Shown: positions 8,316-17,894, numbered from the stretch's first letter. The stretch is DNA of 64,000 nt from an uncultured cyanobacterium (GCA_937944885.1 CALFBB010000025.1:96976-160975); one strand, 5' to 3'. Notes: generated from the letters alone by a model not told the origin. Made by a program: numbers and translations.

Positions 8316-9683
8316 GTGATCCTGCACACCGATGAACCCAAAACGGGATCCCAATCCTCTTCCAAAATCGGAGAGTATTCTCCCTCCCGGATCGGATCCC
8401 CCAAAAAAACAGGGCTACCCATCGGTTGGATAGTTGCCGGCTTGCTGTTGGCTGGTTTGGGTGCAGGGGGTTATGTTCTGCAGCGGCAGTTCCAGCAACG
8501 GATGCTGGAGCGGTTGCAAGCCTTGACGGTACCTGTGCAAATTTCAGACCTTACCCAGCGCCTGCGGGTGAGCGGCCAAGTACAGCCGCTGCGACAGGTA
8601 AACGTTAGCCCACGGGAGGCCGGTCGTCTGTTGGAACTCTTTGTGGATCAGGGGGATGAAGTGACCGAGGGGCAGTTACTGGCCCGTATGGATTATGGCA
8701 ATTTGACCAGCAGTATTCAGCAGGCCCAAGCCCGTATTCAGGAGTTGCAAGCCCGTTTAGCCGAGCAACAGGCAGGAGAACGTCCCCAGGTCATTTTGGC
8801 TGCCCAAGCGCGGGTCGATGCAGCCCAGTCCCAGGTGAGATTGGCTCAAACGGAGTGGGAGCGCATTCAAACCCTGGTGCAGCAGGGGGTGGTGGCCCGC
8901 AACGAGTTGGATCAACGGCAGGCCCGTCTAGAGCAAGCTGAAGCAGATTTGCGCTCTGCTCAACAGGAACTTGAGCGCTTGCAACTGGGGATCCGCCCAG
9001 AAACCATTCAGCAAACCCAAGCCCAGATTGCCCAGGCGCAGGCGGAGCTGGCTCAACGGCAATCTCGAGTTGCTGAAACAGAAATCCGTGCTCCCTTTGC
9101 CGGGATTGTGGTGCAGCGCTTTGCCGAAATTGGCTCTTTCGTCACTCCCACCACTGCAGCTTCGGATGCTACCGCTGCTGCTTCTAGCTCCATTTTGGCG
9201 CTGGCGCAAGGGATGGAGGTACGGGCAGAGGTTCCAGAAGCCCAGATTGCTCAAGTGTGGGTGGGGCAGCCAGTGGAGGTGCGCTCCCTGGCCTATCCGG
9301 ATCGGGTGGTCAAAGGTCGGGTGAAACGGATTGCACCGGCCACCGTAGTGGTACGGGAAGTCACGGTCTTTCGGGTGTTTGTAGAACCGGAACCGGGAGC
9401 AGACTTTTTGCGCACCGGCATGAATGTCTCCGTAGATTTTATTGGGGATCCCCAACCTCAGGCGCTGACGGTACCTTCTGTGGCCCTTCTCTACGAGCAA
9501 GGGAAAGAAGGGGTGATCCTACTGGATCCGCAAACCCAACGGCCTGTTTATCGGCAGGTGGAAACCGGCATTACCCAAAGCGGAGTCACCCAGATTCTCT
9601 CAGGGTTACAGGCGGGAGATCGCGTCTTCACAACCTTGCCACCTGGCATGACCCTAGATAGCTTGATCAAAGCGGAGCCGTAA
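8316..9683 (+). CDS. HlyD/MacA-type periplasmic adaptor of an ABC exporter
   Basis: A 455-residue membrane-fusion protein, GTG start. One N-terminal TM helix (LPIGWIVAGLLLAGLGAGGYVL, residues ~31-52) anchors it; next come the first biotinyl-lipoyl half (SGQVQPLRQVNVSPREAGRLLELFVDQGDEVTEGQLLARMD), a long coiled-coil hairpin rich in A, Q and E (~residues 130-250), the second lipoyl half (ETEIRAPFAGIVVQRFAEIGSFV) and beta-barrel domains. Such proteins connect an inner-membrane transporter with an outer-membrane channel. The next gene, 2 nt away, encodes the FtsX-like permease. No ATPase gene is adjacent, unlike the usual macAB or devBCA order, so the ATPase must be encoded elsewhere. Confidence 0.88.
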   Translation: MILHTDEPKTGSQSSSKIGEYSPSRIGSPKKTGLPIGWIVAGLLLAGLGAGGYVLQRQFQQRMLERLQALTVPVQISDLTQRLRVSGQVQPLRQVNVSPREAGRLLELFVDQGDEVTEGQLLARMDYGNLTSSIQQAQARIQELQARLAEQQAGERPQVILAAQARVDAAQSQVRLAQTEWERIQTLVQQGVVARNELDQRQARLEQAEADLRSAQQELERLQLGIRPETIQQTQAQIAQAQAELAQRQSRVAETEIRAPFAGIVVQRFAEIGSFVTPTTAASDATAAASSSILALAQGMEVRAEVPEAQIAQVWVGQPVEVRSLAYPDRVVKGRVKRIAPATVVVREVTVFRVFVEPEPGADFLRTGMNVSVDFIGDPQPQALTVPSVALLYEQGKEGVILLDPQTQRPVYRQVETGITQSGVTQILSGLQAGDRVFTTLPPGMTLDSLIKAEP

Positions 9684-9685
9684 GC

Positions 9686-10897
9686 ATGAGTTTGGTGACT
9701 TCTGCCAAAATGGCCTGGCAAATGGTGCAACGGCATCGTTTGCGCACCGGTCTTACCATGCTCGGCATCCTGATTGGCAATGCGGCGGTGGTGGCGATCG
9801 CTGGATTTGGTAATGCCGCTCAGGAGATGGCGGTGGATCAGTTCCGTTCCTTGGGCACTAACTTGTTGATCGTCTTTTCTTCCAGCCTAGGCCTAGCGGA
9901 TGCTAGCAATCTCCGACCAATCACCATGGATGACCTGAGGGCAATTAGCGAAGAGGTACCCGCCGTATCCGCAGCCGTACCCAGCATCAACACCAACGTG
10001 CGCGCAGTGCGGGGGGGGGTGGATCGCCGCTACGAAGCAACAGGCACCTGGCCGGAATATCTGTTGGTGTTGAACCTGGAAATAGAGCACGGCCGTTTCC
10101 TGTTGCCGGCAGATATCGAGGAACAGCGCTCCGTAGTGGTCCTAGGGAGTGATGCGGCTAGCCAACTGTTTGGTTTGGATCCCAGCAGTGCTCTCGGGGA
10201 GACCGTGCTGCTGAATAATCTCCCCTTTGAGGTGATCGGGACTTTGCGCTCGAAACCCACGGTGTTTGGCAACAGCGATGCCGGGGTCTTCTTGCCCGTG
10301 GATGTGGTAGCCAATCAGTTTGTTGGGCGCCGCTCCCCCTACGGCACAGAATTGACGGCGATTTTTATCTCGGCCCGCTCGGTGGAGGATCTGCCGGCAG
10401 CGGAGTTTCAAATCCGCAACCTGTTACGGCAACGGCATCAACTGGTGGGGGAAGATGACTTTGTTATCCGCAACCAGAAGGTTTTGCTGGATGGGGCAGC
10501 CACGATCTTGGGTTTGCTGCGGGTGCTCTTGACCGGTACAGCGGCCCTTTCCCTGTTGGTGGGGGGAGTAGGGATTATGAATGTGATGTTGATTTCAGTA
10601 GCCGAGCGCACCCATGAGATTGGGGTCCGCAAAGCGATCGGGGCCGATAGCCGCCAGATTTTGCAGCAATTTGCCACAGAGGCGATTTTCATTGCCGTGA
10701 CGGGAGGAGTGATTGGGATCCTCCTCAGCAGCGGCTTGCTGGTGGTAGTAGAAGTGCTTACTCCCCTAGCGACTACCATTGATCCGGTAGCAGTCCTGGT
10801 TTCCTTCTCCCTTTCCACCGCCATTGGGTTGGTCTTCGGTATTTTCCCGGCCCGTAAAGCAGCGCAATTGGATCCTATCGAAGCACTACGAGCCTGA
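9686..10897 (+). CDS. MacB/DevC-like FtsX-domain ABC permease
   Basis: A 403-residue permease with no ATPase domain of its own. N-terminal TM helix around LTMLGILIGNAAVVAIAGFG, a large periplasmic MacB-PCD domain (residues ~45-245), then three C-terminal helices with the family signature GGVGIMNVMLISVAERTHEIGVRKAIGA and a conserved end PARKAAQLDPIEALR. It follows the HlyD gene with a 2-nt gap and so is co-translated with it. Substrates of this class include peptides, lipoproteins, macrolides and (DevBCA) glycolipids; nothing here selects among them. Confidence 0.88.
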   Translation: MSLVTSAKMAWQMVQRHRLRTGLTMLGILIGNAAVVAIAGFGNAAQEMAVDQFRSLGTNLLIVFSSSLGLADASNLRPITMDDLRAISEEVPAVSAAVPSINTNVRAVRGGVDRRYEATGTWPEYLLVLNLEIEHGRFLLPADIEEQRSVVVLGSDAASQLFGLDPSSALGETVLLNNLPFEVIGTLRSKPTVFGNSDAGVFLPVDVVANQFVGRRSPYGTELTAIFISARSVEDLPAAEFQIRNLLRQRHQLVGEDDFVIRNQKVLLDGAATILGLLRVLLTGTAALSLLVGGVGIMNVMLISVAERTHEIGVRKAIGADSRQILQQFATEAIFIAVTGGVIGILLSSGLLVVVEVLTPLATTIDPVAVLVSFSLSTAIGLVFGIFPARKAAQLDPIEALRA

Positions 10898-11135
10898 ACT
10901 TTCCCTGAAACCCGTGCAGGCAAAGGGTTGGGGATCCCAACTCTTAGGCTTTGGCCTCGTTGGACATCCTCTCTAACCTGCTAGGCAAGCTTTCTACGTA
11001 GCAGTGGAGCGGGGCTTGCCGCACAACGAGTCAACAACTCTTGAAGAATACAGTTGCTGAGGTGAGAAGTCTTGGTGCTACGATAACGACAGCTCGCCGT
11101 CAGGCGCCGGCTACGGACGAGTTCAACTCCCAGCT

Positions 11136-12137
11136 GTGGTTCGCTCTGCCCCTCTCCTTCCCTCTTCTTCCCCTCTTGTTCCCCTTTCCGACAGCAACCG
11201 CCTCAAGATCTTCTCCGGTAGCGCCAATCCTGCCTTGGCTCAAGAGGTGGCGCGCTACCTGGGTATGGATCTGGGCCCAATGCTGCAAAAGCGCTTTGCC
11301 GATGGCGAGCTGTATATCCAGATTCAAGAGTCGATTCGCGGCGCTGATGTCTATTTGGTCCAGCCTACCTGCCGCCCTGTCAACGATCACCTGATGGAAT
11401 TGTTGGTGATCATCGATGCTTGCCGTCGTGCCTCTGCCCGACAAATCACTGCTGTGCTGCCCTACTATGGCTATGCCCGTGCCGACCGCAAAACAGCGGG
11501 GCGTGAGGCGATCACCGCCAAGCTGGTGGCCAACATGATTACCCAAGCGGGAGCACATCGGGTCCTGGCAATGGATCTTCACTCGGCCCAGATCCAAGGC
11601 TACTTTGACATTCCCCTAGACCACGTTTACGCCCAGCCGGTGTTGCAGGCCTACCTCAAAGAGAAGGGCTTGCTCAGCCAAGACATCGTGGTTGTTTCCC
11701 CAGATGTGGGAGGGGTAGCCCGTGCTCGTGCCTTTGCCAAAAAACTGAAGGAAGCTCCCCTGGCGATCATCGACAAGCGCCGCCAAGCCCACAACGATGT
11801 GGAAGTGATGAACTTAATCGGGGATGTACGGGGCAAAACGGCCATCCTTGTGGATGACATGATCGATACGGCAGGCACTATCTCGGAAGGAGCAAAGCTG
11901 TTGCGTAAGCTGGGAGCCAAAGCTGTTTATGCTTGTGCCATCCATCCTGTTTTCTCCGAACCGGCCATTCAGCGTCTTCAGGGGGGCCTGTTTGAGGAAG
12001 TGATTGTTACCAACACCATCCCTATTCCTGAAGAACAGCGCTTTCCAGGGCTGACCGTTCTCTCGGTGGCCAATGTACTAGGGGAAGCTATCTGGCGTAT
12101 CCACGAAGACAGCTCTGTGAGCAGCATGTTTCACTAG
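11136..12137 (+). CDS. prs: Ribose-phosphate pyrophosphokinase
   Basis: This enzyme makes PRPP from ribose 5-phosphate and ATP, the precursor for purines, pyrimidines, histidine and tryptophan. It has 333 residues from a GTG start (11136); the first ~22 are unconserved and the conserved protein starts at NRLKIFSGSANPALAQEVA. Key motifs: RADRKTAGREAITAKLVANM (ATP and flexible loop region), MDLHSAQIQGYFDIPLDH, and the PRPP loop ILVDDMIDTAGTI. Monocistronic; purM, upp, pyrE and hisD, all PRPP-linked, lie elsewhere in the window but not in one operon. Confidence 0.95.
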   Translation: MVRSAPLLPSSSPLVPLSDSNRLKIFSGSANPALAQEVARYLGMDLGPMLQKRFADGELYIQIQESIRGADVYLVQPTCRPVNDHLMELLVIIDACRRASARQITAVLPYYGYARADRKTAGREAITAKLVANMITQAGAHRVLAMDLHSAQIQGYFDIPLDHVYAQPVLQAYLKEKGLLSQDIVVVSPDVGGVARARAFAKKLKEAPLAIIDKRRQAHNDVEVMNLIGDVRGKTAILVDDMIDTAGTISEGAKLLRKLGAKAVYACAIHPVFSEPAIQRLQGGLFEEVIVTNTIPIPEEQRFPGLTVLSVANVLGEAIWRIHEDSSVSSMFH

Positions 12138-12273
12138 AGCTTCGTTCGGTTAAAATTGAGCATTCAGAATCGAGTGGACAAAAAATCGGTCCACAAGGGT
12201 GTTTAGGTCCTTTTGGGCTGTGGCTGCTGGGTGTGAGGGGTGGGTTTGGTTCATCCCTTAGCAAGGTTTGCTC

Positions 12274-15200
12274 ATGTCGCCTCCTATTTCTCGCTTGCCG
12301 GGATCCCCAGTCAAGGGTTTGCCATCTCAGCAGATTACTTGTGCTGAAGAATTGTCTGCTATCAGTCCTGCTGCTGAATCCACCACCTCCTTGTACCCAT
12401 TGCTGCAAGTGCTAGGTCACCTCTTGCAGGTGCCTTGGATCTCCCTGCAACTTGACCCGTCTAGAGCCGAGTCCTTCTCACTCCCGGCCAGGATTCCCTA
12501 TGCAAATCCACAACTTTTTCAGGGGCAGCCCAGCCCTGATCCCCTCTGCACAGCTTCTTACCAATGGCCGTTCTATCAATCCTTTCTCCTGCAAGATGAC
12601 CAGGGATCCCGGCTAGCCGAGCTTCATCTATATGATTATCACCCCCGCCAACTCAGCTCTGCTGAATGTGAGCAGATAACCCTGATTGCCCTTAGCCTTA
12701 AGCGCATTCTCATCCAGATGCAAGAGCATCAGCAGGTTCGAGAGCATCTGCAGGCACAGCTACGAGATAGCCAAAACGATGCCACCCGCTACCGACAACT
12801 TTTCGAAAACGCTATCGAAGGCATTTTTCAAACGACTTTAGAGGGTAAATATTTGGTTGCTAACCCGGCTTTGGCTCGCATTTTTGGGTATGATTCCCCA
12901 GAAGATTTGATGCACAATGTCTCGGATATTGGTAGCCAACTCTATACCGATGCGGAACAGCATGTAGAGTTTGTGCAGCGAATGCTAACAGAGGGCCAAG
13001 TGGTGGATCTTGAGCGTCAGGTGTGTCGTAAAGATGGCAAGCTGATCTGGGTTGCTCTCAATGCGCGTACCATCTACGACGACCAAGGGAAACCCCTCTA
13101 TTTTGAAGGGTTCATTACCGATATTACAGCAGCCCACCAACTAAAAGAACGACAGCAGCAATCGGAAGAAGCTCTTCGAGAAAGTGAGTTTCGCTTTTTA
13201 CAACTAGCGAGCAATACTCAGCAACTGTTTTGGATTACAACCGTCTATAGCAAAGAGCTCCTCTACGTTAGTCCTGCTTGTGAAGCCATTTGGGGCCGCT
13301 CTGTTGAAGAGTGCTATGCCAACCCGCAAGCTTGGATTGATCAAATTCATCCGGACGATCGCTGGCTGTTTCCACGTGTCCTGAAAGCCCAGTCAGAAGG
13401 TCAGCCAACCGACACCACCTTCCGCATTTATCGTAGTGATGGGCGCTTGCTTTGGCTGCGGGAACGTGCTTTCCCCATTGCCAACAAAGAAGGTAAAATT
13501 TACCGAGTAGCAGGCATTGCCGAAGACATTACCGAGTCTAAGCAGCTAGAAGCTGAACGCCGCCAAATTGAGCAAGCATGGCAGCAGAGCGCCAACCATT
13601 TTCGGCAGATCTTTGAATTGGCTCCCAACGGTATTGCCCTTGTGGATCTGCAGGGGCGGTTGTTGCAAGTTAATGGGGCCTTTGCTCAGATCGTCGGCTA
13701 CACCCCAGAAGAGTTACACAGGCGGCAACAACTGGATATTCTTCATCCTGAGGATATTACCCAACTGCTGGCAGCCAATGAGGCTCTGCTTGCTGGAAAA
13801 GTTACCGTCAGCCAGCGGCAGATACGTTACATTCATCGCTCTGGCCAAATCATTCATGTGCTTTTCCAGGCTACCTTACTCACCGATGAGGAGGGACAAC
13901 CCACCCAGTTTCTCAACCAGGTGATCGATATCAGCGCCCGCGTTGAAGCAGAAATAGCCCTCAAAGAAAGTGAGGAATGCTTCCGCCAATCCTTTGAATG
14001 GGCACCGATTGCCAAAGCCATGACCCGCCTAGATGGCACCTACTTGCAAATCAACGCCGTTTTTACAGAAACCCTAGGCTACACCTTAGCCGATTTGCAG
14101 GGTAAAACCATTCTTGACATCACACACCCGGAGGATGTGGCAGCTACTCTCGAGAATACCAACCAACTGCTGGCGGGAGTTGTCCATCAATGTGAGCAGG
14201 AGAAGCGCTATCTCCATAAAAATGGCCAAATAGTTTACGCCATTCTGCGCATGACCCTGGTGCGTACGGCTCAAGGGGATCCCAGCTACTTCCTCAGCCA
14301 AATCCTCGACATCACCGAGCGCAAAAAGGCCGAGGCAGCCCTGCGCCAGAGTGAGCTGAGCTTACGGGGTATCTTTGAGCAGGCGGCTTTGGGCATCGCC
14401 ATCATGGATTGGCGAGGTTATGCCATCAAAGTGAACCCTGCTTTGGAGGAGATGTTGGGCTACAGTGCTGGCGAATTGGCTAGCATGAGTCTTTGTGACT
14501 TCACCCACCCAGAAGATGCTCCCAAAAACTGGCAGCTTTTTCAGGAAATCTTGAAGGGTCAACGGGAGCATTACCGGCTGGAGAAACGCTACATTCACCG
14601 CAATGGGCAAGTGTTTTGGTGTCGGCTGGCGGTGTCTTGTGTGCGCGATTCAGATGGCAAGAACCTCTTCACCATCGGTATTTTCGAAGATATTACTGAG
14701 GAGAAACGGGCGGAGCTGCAAATTCAAGCGGCCCTTCAGGAGAAAGAGATTTTGCTCCGGGAGATTCATCACCGCGTCAAGAATAATTTACAAATCATCT
14801 CTAGTCTTCTGCGCCTACAGGCTGACCAGATCAAAAGTCGCAAGTATGCCCGTGTGTTTAAGGATGCTGGCAGCCGCATTCAAGCCATGTCTTTAATCCA
14901 TGAGGGGTTGTACCAATCCAACAGCCTGGCCGCCGTAGATCTGAATCAGTACCTACACAACTTGATCTCCAACCTCTTCCACTCCTACGGGGTTAACCCA
15001 GGGAACATCCGGGCCAATATTCGGGCCGAAGGGATCCGCCTCAACCTGGATGAAGCTGTTTTGTGTGGCTTAATCATCAACGAGCTGGTAACCAACAGCC
15101 TCAAATATGCTTTCCCAAAAGGACGCAGTGGCGAAATCCGCGTCCACTTCAGCCAAACTTACGAATACACGCAGCTGCGGGTCTCCGACAACGGCATCGG

Positions 15201-15348
15201 CTTACCCCCTCAATTTGATTTCAAGGAAACTCAATCTCTGGGTTTACAACTGGTTGCAACCCTTACCGAGCAGCTGGAGGGCACGGTAGAATTGAGAAAC
15301 AAATCTGGTACTACCTTCATTATTACTTTCCCAAGGAGCAAGTCTTGA
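12274..15348 (+). CDS. Multi-PAS sensor histidine kinase (HisKA_2 type)
   Basis: A ~1024-residue soluble sensor kinase, ATG at 12274. Residues ~1-150 are an unrecognised, possibly GAF-like region ending in a coiled coil; five PAS domains follow at roughly 170-290, 300-425, 445-565, 570-690 and 695-815, each closed by a PAC-type D-I-T motif (ITDIT, AEDIT, VIDIS, ILDIT, FEDIT). The kinase core begins with EILLREIHHRVKNNLQ, the HisKA_2 phosphoacceptor motif, then a HATPase_c domain with NELVTNSLKYAF (N box) and DNGIGLP (G1). No TM helix is evident, so it should sense cytoplasmic signals such as redox, light or small ligands. It overlaps the next gene by 4 nt, which makes the regulator its likely partner. 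Confidence 0.9.
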   Translation: MSPPISRLPGSPVKGLPSQQITCAEELSAISPAAESTTSLYPLLQVLGHLLQVPWISLQLDPSRAESFSLPARIPYANPQLFQGQPSPDPLCTASYQWPFYQSFLLQDDQGSRLAELHLYDYHPRQLSSAECEQITLIALSLKRILIQMQEHQQVREHLQAQLRDSQNDATRYRQLFENAIEGIFQTTLEGKYLVANPALARIFGYDSPEDLMHNVSDIGSQLYTDAEQHVEFVQRMLTEGQVVDLERQVCRKDGKLIWVALNARTIYDDQGKPLYFEGFITDITAAHQLKERQQQSEEALRESEFRFLQLASNTQQLFWITTVYSKELLYVSPACEAIWGRSVEECYANPQAWIDQIHPDDRWLFPRVLKAQSEGQPTDTTFRIYRSDGRLLWLRERAFPIANKEGKIYRVAGIAEDITESKQLEAERRQIEQAWQQSANHFRQIFELAPNGIALVDLQGRLLQVNGAFAQIVGYTPEELHRRQQLDILHPEDITQLLAANEALLAGKVTVSQRQIRYIHRSGQIIHVLFQATLLTDEEGQPTQFLNQVIDISARVEAEIALKESEECFRQSFEWAPIAKAMTRLDGTYLQINAVFTETLGYTLADLQGKTILDITHPEDVAATLENTNQLLAGVVHQCEQEKRYLHKNGQIVYAILRMTLVRTAQGDPSYFLSQILDITERKKAEAALRQSELSLRGIFEQAALGIAIMDWRGYAIKVNPALEEMLGYSAGELASMSLCDFTHPEDAPKNWQLFQEILKGQREHYRLEKRYIHRNGQVFWCRLAVSCVRDSDGKNLFTIGIFEDITEEKRAELQIQAALQEKEILLREIHHRVKNNLQIISSLLRLQADQIKSRKYARVFKDAGSRIQAMSLIHEGLYQSNSLAAVDLNQYLHNLISNLFHSYGVNPGNIRANIRAEGIRLNLDEAVLCGLIINELVTNSLKYAFPKGRSGEIRVHFSQTYEYTQLRVSDNGIGLPPQFDFKETQSLGLQLVATLTEQLEGTVELRNKSGTTFIITFPRSKS

Positions 15349-16376
15349 AGAAAGTCCTACCCCTGGCCAAAGGCAGTATCCTAGTTGTTGAAGATGAAAA
15401 GATCATCGCCAAGGATATTGCCAATGTTCTAAAGAAGTTTGGTTATACTGTGCCCGCCATTGCCTCCTCTGGAGAAGAGGCAATCCGTCGGCTGGAGGAG
15501 GCTTCTGTAGATTTGGTTTTGATGGATATTGTTTTGAAAGGGGATATTGATGGCATAGAGGCAACCAAGCGGATTACCGAGCGCTTTAACATTCCTGTGG
15601 TTCATCTGACGGCCTACGCCGATGACGATACCCTCTCCCGCGTCAAGGAAACCCAGCCCTTTGGCTACATTATTAAACCCTTCAAAGAGCGGGAGCTCTA
15701 CACCACTATCGAGATTGCCCTGCACAATCACCGGCAAAGCATTGAGAACCGCAAAGCAGAAGAGAAGAAGATTGAGGAGCTGCGGCAAAACCTGCATAGG
15801 CTGCAGCAGTTCACAGATGTGAAGGGTAGCCTGTTTAAAAAGTTCCTACAGGATTTGAGCGAGCCTCTATCCAATCTCAGCTTTGCCCTTGGTCTTCTCA
15901 AGGAGGTCGGCTCTGATCCAAAGCGGGAACAGTATCTGCAATTGCTTGAAGATGAACTGCGCCGTCAGTTGGAGCTGATTCACCAGACTTCCAACTTAGA
16001 GGATCTGCTCAATCTCGAGAATGTTGGGCTGTTGAGCCAGTTTAGTTTGCTGCGGTCTCAAGAGCCTAGTCGGGGTCAGCTGGTGGAAATGTCTAGCTCT
16101 GCACCAACTTCCTCGCTTGCAGTCCCAACCAAGTCTGTACAGACGACGGCACCAACTCTTGCCCCGAAGGCTATGGATGAGGCCATCACGGTGCCGCGGG
16201 TAACCTTGCGCCCCCTCAACCAAACACAGTTGGCGGAACGTTTGGGGGTGGTGGTTTCTGCCATCACCTATTGGAAGTTCAAAAGCGGGTTTTCGGAATG
16301 GAGCCGTAGCCGGGATCCGGATGGGATCTCCTGGCGGTATTCTTCCGATTCCAAGCGCTTTTCCCCTGTGTACTAA
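15345..16376 (+). CDS. Response regulator with C-terminal helix-turn-helix-like domain
   Basis: A 343-residue protein starting at TTG 15345 in a TTGA overlap with the kinase stop codon. Residues ~7-125 are a CheY-like receiver (VVEDEKIIAKDI; phosphoacceptor Asp in LVLMDIVL; HLTAYADD; YIIKPF with the conserved Lys). A coiled-coil middle (~125-225) resembles a dimerisation/histidine-kinase-like helix region. After a linker, the last ~60 residues (LNQTQLAERLGVVVSAITYWK, then WSRSRDPDGISWRY) look like a small helix-turn-helix found at the end of various cyanobacterial proteins. Likely phosphorylated by the upstream kinase; whether it binds DNA is an inference. Confidence 0.87.
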   Translation: MKKVLPLAKGSILVVEDEKIIAKDIANVLKKFGYTVPAIASSGEEAIRRLEEASVDLVLMDIVLKGDIDGIEATKRITERFNIPVVHLTAYADDDTLSRVKETQPFGYIIKPFKERELYTTIEIALHNHRQSIENRKAEEKKIEELRQNLHRLQQFTDVKGSLFKKFLQDLSEPLSNLSFALGLLKEVGSDPKREQYLQLLEDELRRQLELIHQTSNLEDLLNLENVGLLSQFSLLRSQEPSRGQLVEMSSSAPTSSLAVPTKSVQTTAPTLAPKAMDEAITVPRVTLRPLNQTQLAERLGVVVSAITYWKFKSGFSEWSRSRDPDGISWRYSSDSKRFSPVY

Positions 16377-16468
16377 CGGCTGCTTTGACGCTCTCCCCCA
16401 ACCCCTGTTAGACCGTCTCCGCAGGCATTTTGATTAAACGTCTTGATTGAACCTCCACGCGGCGCATA

Positions 16469-16497
16469 CAAAAAAGGGATCCCTGGGGATCCCTGCT
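16469..16497 (-). terminator. Probable terminator after rlpA (minus strand)
   Basis: Read on the minus strand, two GGGATCC palindromes lie back to back (AGGGATCCCC then AGGGATCCC) and run into TTTTTT. They form a stem with a very short loop about 160 nt beyond the rlpA stop codon. Confidence 0.55.
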
Positions 16498-16655
16498 GCT
16501 CCTGAAATCTGGCGATTGGTTACAGGGAGCCGCTGCAGGCATTGACTCCCCTCTGGGACGGGTACAAGCGTTGGCAGGCGACAGGGGCAGAGGTTGCCCT
16601 GTGCGGCTGAGGAGACTCTCAGGGTTGGGATGATGGGTTTAGGTTTGCCCGCCCC

Positions 16656-17786
16656 TTAAGGCTGCAGAACTTCCACCCGCACCGGTACAACACCAGAGCG
16701 AACCATACCCAATACCTCCGCCGCCCGGAGGGAAACATCGATGATGCGACCGGGAATAAAGGGGCCGCGATCATTAATGCGCACAATCGCCTGCCGACCG
16801 TTTTCTACATTGGTGACCCGTACTTGGGTGCCAAAGGGCAAAGTGGGGTGGGCAGCCGTCATCTCATGGCGGGTCTTGTGCAAGTCATACCAGGAGGCAA
16901 TACCCTCTTGCACCATCCCAACCTTGTAGGGGGTGGCAGGAGTAGCTGCCTGTTGAAGGCTTGTCTTGGGTTGCTCAGGTTGGTGAGCCGTGGCAACAAG
17001 GGTAGCGGACTGAGGTAAAGCCGGGGCTTGAATCGGGGGAGCATCCAGCAACAGGCGACGCAAGCGGTTGGTTGCCAGTAGGGCTGTATCCACTTGGCGC
17101 TGGCCATCCACCAGCATCACCCCATTGTCAATGCGGAGCAACTCTGTGTCGTTGACATGAATGGCATAGATGGGAGAGGCCTTCTCCGCTTGCGAATCCG
17201 GTTCTGTCCAATCCAGGGTAATGGTTGTACCTTTCAGGGATCCCTGCGCCATTTGGTTCAGCTGAGCCACCAGGGCAGTAGCTCGTTCTAGTGGGGTGTC
17301 TAACTCAGGTTGTTCTACAAAGCTGATGATCGGCAGATCCCGCACATAGACCGTCACCACCTGCCGTCCATCCATCTGATAACCGTACAGCGTGGAGATG
17401 GGCTGTCTCGCGGTCTGGTGCTGCTCGCCCACTTTGAGGGTAGGCTCCTCCTCGGAGGTGGGAGCAGCTTGACGAGCCCGATGCAGCAGGTGATCGAGGT
17501 TGAGGCTACCCAATTTGGAGGGGGTAGGGGCAGCCCCAAGATTTTCCTGGTGTTTGACCGGCGTTCTACCTGCGGAAGAGAGGTCAGAGGCTGGAGATAG
17601 GGAGGCCTGCTTAGACCAGAGATCTGCTGCCTTGGTGGAAGAAGATTCTCTTCGGGGTGAGGCCTGGGCTCGTAGGGGAAAACCTACCCCGACCGGTAAA
17701 CCCAAAGCTGCGAGACAGAGGCAACTGACCAAACCCAATTTCTGGGCGGGATTCAGTCCCTGTCCAAGCTGTTTGCAATTCCGCAT
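16656..17786 (-). CDS. rlpA: RlpA-like double-psi beta-barrel protein
   Basis: A 376-residue exported protein. The signal segment (KLGLVSCLCLAALGLPVGVG) ends near RAQASP. A long, poorly conserved middle with one globular part (~residues 125-235) precedes the C-terminal RlpA domain: GIASWYDLHKTRHEMTAAHP, LPFGTQVRVTNVENGRQ, VRINDRGPFIPGRIIDVS and AAEVLGM. In Pseudomonas RlpA is a lytic transglycosylase acting on denuded glycan strands at the septum; the catalytic Asp of NDRGPF is present. There is no SPOR domain. It is divergent from purM across 145 nt, which contain an inverted repeat. Confidence 0.88.
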   Translation of the reverse strand: MRNCKQLGQGLNPAQKLGLVSCLCLAALGLPVGVGFPLRAQASPRRESSSTKAADLWSKQASLSPASDLSSAGRTPVKHQENLGAAPTPSKLGSLNLDHLLHRARQAAPTSEEEPTLKVGEQHQTARQPISTLYGYQMDGRQVVTVYVRDLPIISFVEQPELDTPLERATALVAQLNQMAQGSLKGTTITLDWTEPDSQAEKASPIYAIHVNDTELLRIDNGVMLVDGQRQVDTALLATNRLRRLLLDAPPIQAPALPQSATLVATAHQPEQPKTSLQQAATPATPYKVGMVQEGIASWYDLHKTRHEMTAAHPTLPFGTQVRVTNVENGRQAIVRINDRGPFIPGRIIDVSLRAAEVLGMVRSGVVPVRVEVLQP

Positions 17787-17866
17787 GAGGCCGCGCTCCT
17801 CTCAAATTTCCTACAACATCCAGTGCGACAGTCAGAGCAAAAGTTAATGTACCATAGGTTTCTAAG

Positions 17867-17894
17867 TTGACAAGCTCCGGTGAGCCTACCGGAG
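17867..17894. promoter_or_regulatory. Inverted repeat between rlpA and purM
   Basis: A TTGACA hexamer (17867-17872) is followed at once by a perfect inverted repeat CTCCGGT-gagcct-ACCGGAG (17875-17894), 38 nt before the purM start. It could be a leader hairpin or an operator for one or both divergent genes. No good -10 box follows at the right distance, so the TTGACA may be chance. Confidence 0.35.

Noticed and set aside
8928..9500. Minus-strand 190-codon frame under the HlyD gene
   Set aside because: Composition mirrors the codons of the HlyD coiled coil; no motif or ribosome-binding site.
12138..12273. Inverted repeat GTGGAC/GTCCAC after prs as a terminator
   Set aside because: Only a 6-bp stem with no following T-run.
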